Of a stretch of 64,000 nt of DNA, positions 63,578-64,000 are shown piece after piece; the stretch's first letter is position 1, and each line of letters starts with the position of its first letter. Below the pieces are notes generated by a model that worked only from the letters and a program-made list of their open reading frames with translations, searched no databases and was not told the DNA's origin. A program made the position numbers and the translations under genes. Source of the DNA: Arsenophonus endosymbiont of Aleurodicus floccissimus (GTDB lineage Bacteria > Pseudomonadota > Gammaproteobacteria > Enterobacterales > Enterobacteriaceae); contig NZ_OUND01000006.1 in assembly GCF_900343025.1 (NCBI RefSeq), positions 62,001 to 126,000 of the forward strand, in the 5' to 3' direction.

Positions 63578-64000
63578 GTCGGAGTATAAGAAAAAAGCAG
63601 CTAATAAGATGAAAAAAATCGTGAATCGCTAAATTTAGCCAGTCGTGAACGAAAAAAACAGAAAAAAACGTGGCCATATAGGCAGGTAGTAATCGTTATC
63701 AAGAAAGATCTGACGTACAAAATAACAATTATCCATCAATGGAGAAAGATCCGCGCATTGGTAGTAAGAAACCGATCCCTCTACTTATTAATGATAAAGA
63801 AGAAAAAACCTTAAATACCAACAAGCAAAAAATAAATAAGGTAGAAAAATCAATATTATCACCCGCAGAAGAGTTGGTATTATTGGAAAATGATGAACGT
63901 CTGGCCGCATTATTAACTGATCTTGAAGAAGGTAAAAAATTGGCCAAAGATGAAATGACTTATGTTTATAGTAAATTGGATCGCATTGATACTTTGCTGA
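63578..64000 (+). pseudogene. yihI: Der GTPase activator YihI, decayed; runs off the window end
   Basis: YihI stimulates the ribosome-assembly GTPase Der. ATG 63578 opens MSEYKKKAANKMKKIVNR and stops. A shift (about 63625) leads to RESLNLASRERKKQKKTW, and another (about 63690) to YPSMEKDPRIGSKKPIPLL, the family core. The acidic C-terminal half follows: SPAEELVLLENDERLAALLTDLEEG and YSKLDRIDTLL, at the window edge. The Lys/Arg-rich N-terminus is low-complexity, so the exact lesions are uncertain, but no single frame reads through. Confidence 0.82.

Overview
The window is AT-rich chromosomal DNA of a gammaproteobacterium of the order Enterobacterales. Almost every conserved protein matches its E. 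coli counterpart in length and motifs (CpxRA, OmpR/EnvZ, SlmA, WaaA, CoaBC, FeoA). The many long AT-only spacers, and about 30 disrupted genes beside about 34 intact ones, point to a host-restricted, decaying genome. An Arsenophonus-like insect symbiont of the Morganellaceae is my best inference; the sequence does not prove the genus. No rRNA, tRNA, CRISPR array or complete insertion sequence was seen.

Layout. 1-3.1 kb: ruined autotransporter gene. 3.1-6 kb: cpxP and cpxRA diverging from a perfect CpxR box. 6-13.2 kb: dead epimerase and trmL, then intact cysE-gpsA-secB-yibN, then envC and yibQ, each with an in-frame stop. 13.4-27.6 kb: LPS inner-core block (hldD-waaF-waaC, a GT-C glycosyltransferase, waaA, waaGPQ intact), in which the O-antigen ligase and two GT8 outer-core transferases are broken; coaD and mutM lie inside it. 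27.6-29 kb: empty AT-rich stretch. 29-35.4 kb: rpmBG, broken radC, coaBC-dut-slmA, broken pyrE, rph, yicC. 35.5-39.2 kb: accessory patch with an integrase stub, an orphan Phd antitoxin with dead Doc toxin, a possible short transcript, and a luxR/luxI pair in which only luxR is intact. 39.3-44.7 kb: pfkA, dead glpD/glpR/glpG, intact glpE and nfuA. 44.8-49.4 kb: gntX carrying an 8-bp tandem repeat, bioH, feoABC with feoB frameshifted. 49.6-54.8 kb: dead tex, intact greB and ompR-envZ. 54.9-64 kb: entirely decayed pstSCAB-phoU, an amino-acid ABC importer, a purine permease and the start of yihI.

How it fits together. Envelope-stress and osmotic two-component systems, inner-core LPS synthesis, translation, CoA, Fe-S and nucleotide housekeeping are kept. 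High-affinity phosphate uptake, purine and amino-acid import, glycerol-3-phosphate oxidation, orotate phosphoribosyltransferase, O-antigen ligation and AHL synthesis are being lost. Regulatory sites often outlive their genes: the Pho boxes are intact before a dead pst operon.

Points most worth checking: coaD, normally essential, is out of frame only by one A in an 8-A run just after its ATG, so transcriptional slippage or a base-call error is possible. A seven-copy 8-bp repeat sits inside gntX. An intact EsaR-like LuxR has a 16-bp palindrome over its own -35 and a synthase gene disabled by one base. A short promoter-to-terminator unit encodes a 28-residue peptide. Many lesions are single-base indels, so sequencing error must be excluded, but in-frame stops and larger deletions (pstB Walker A, pstC, trmL) show that decay is real.
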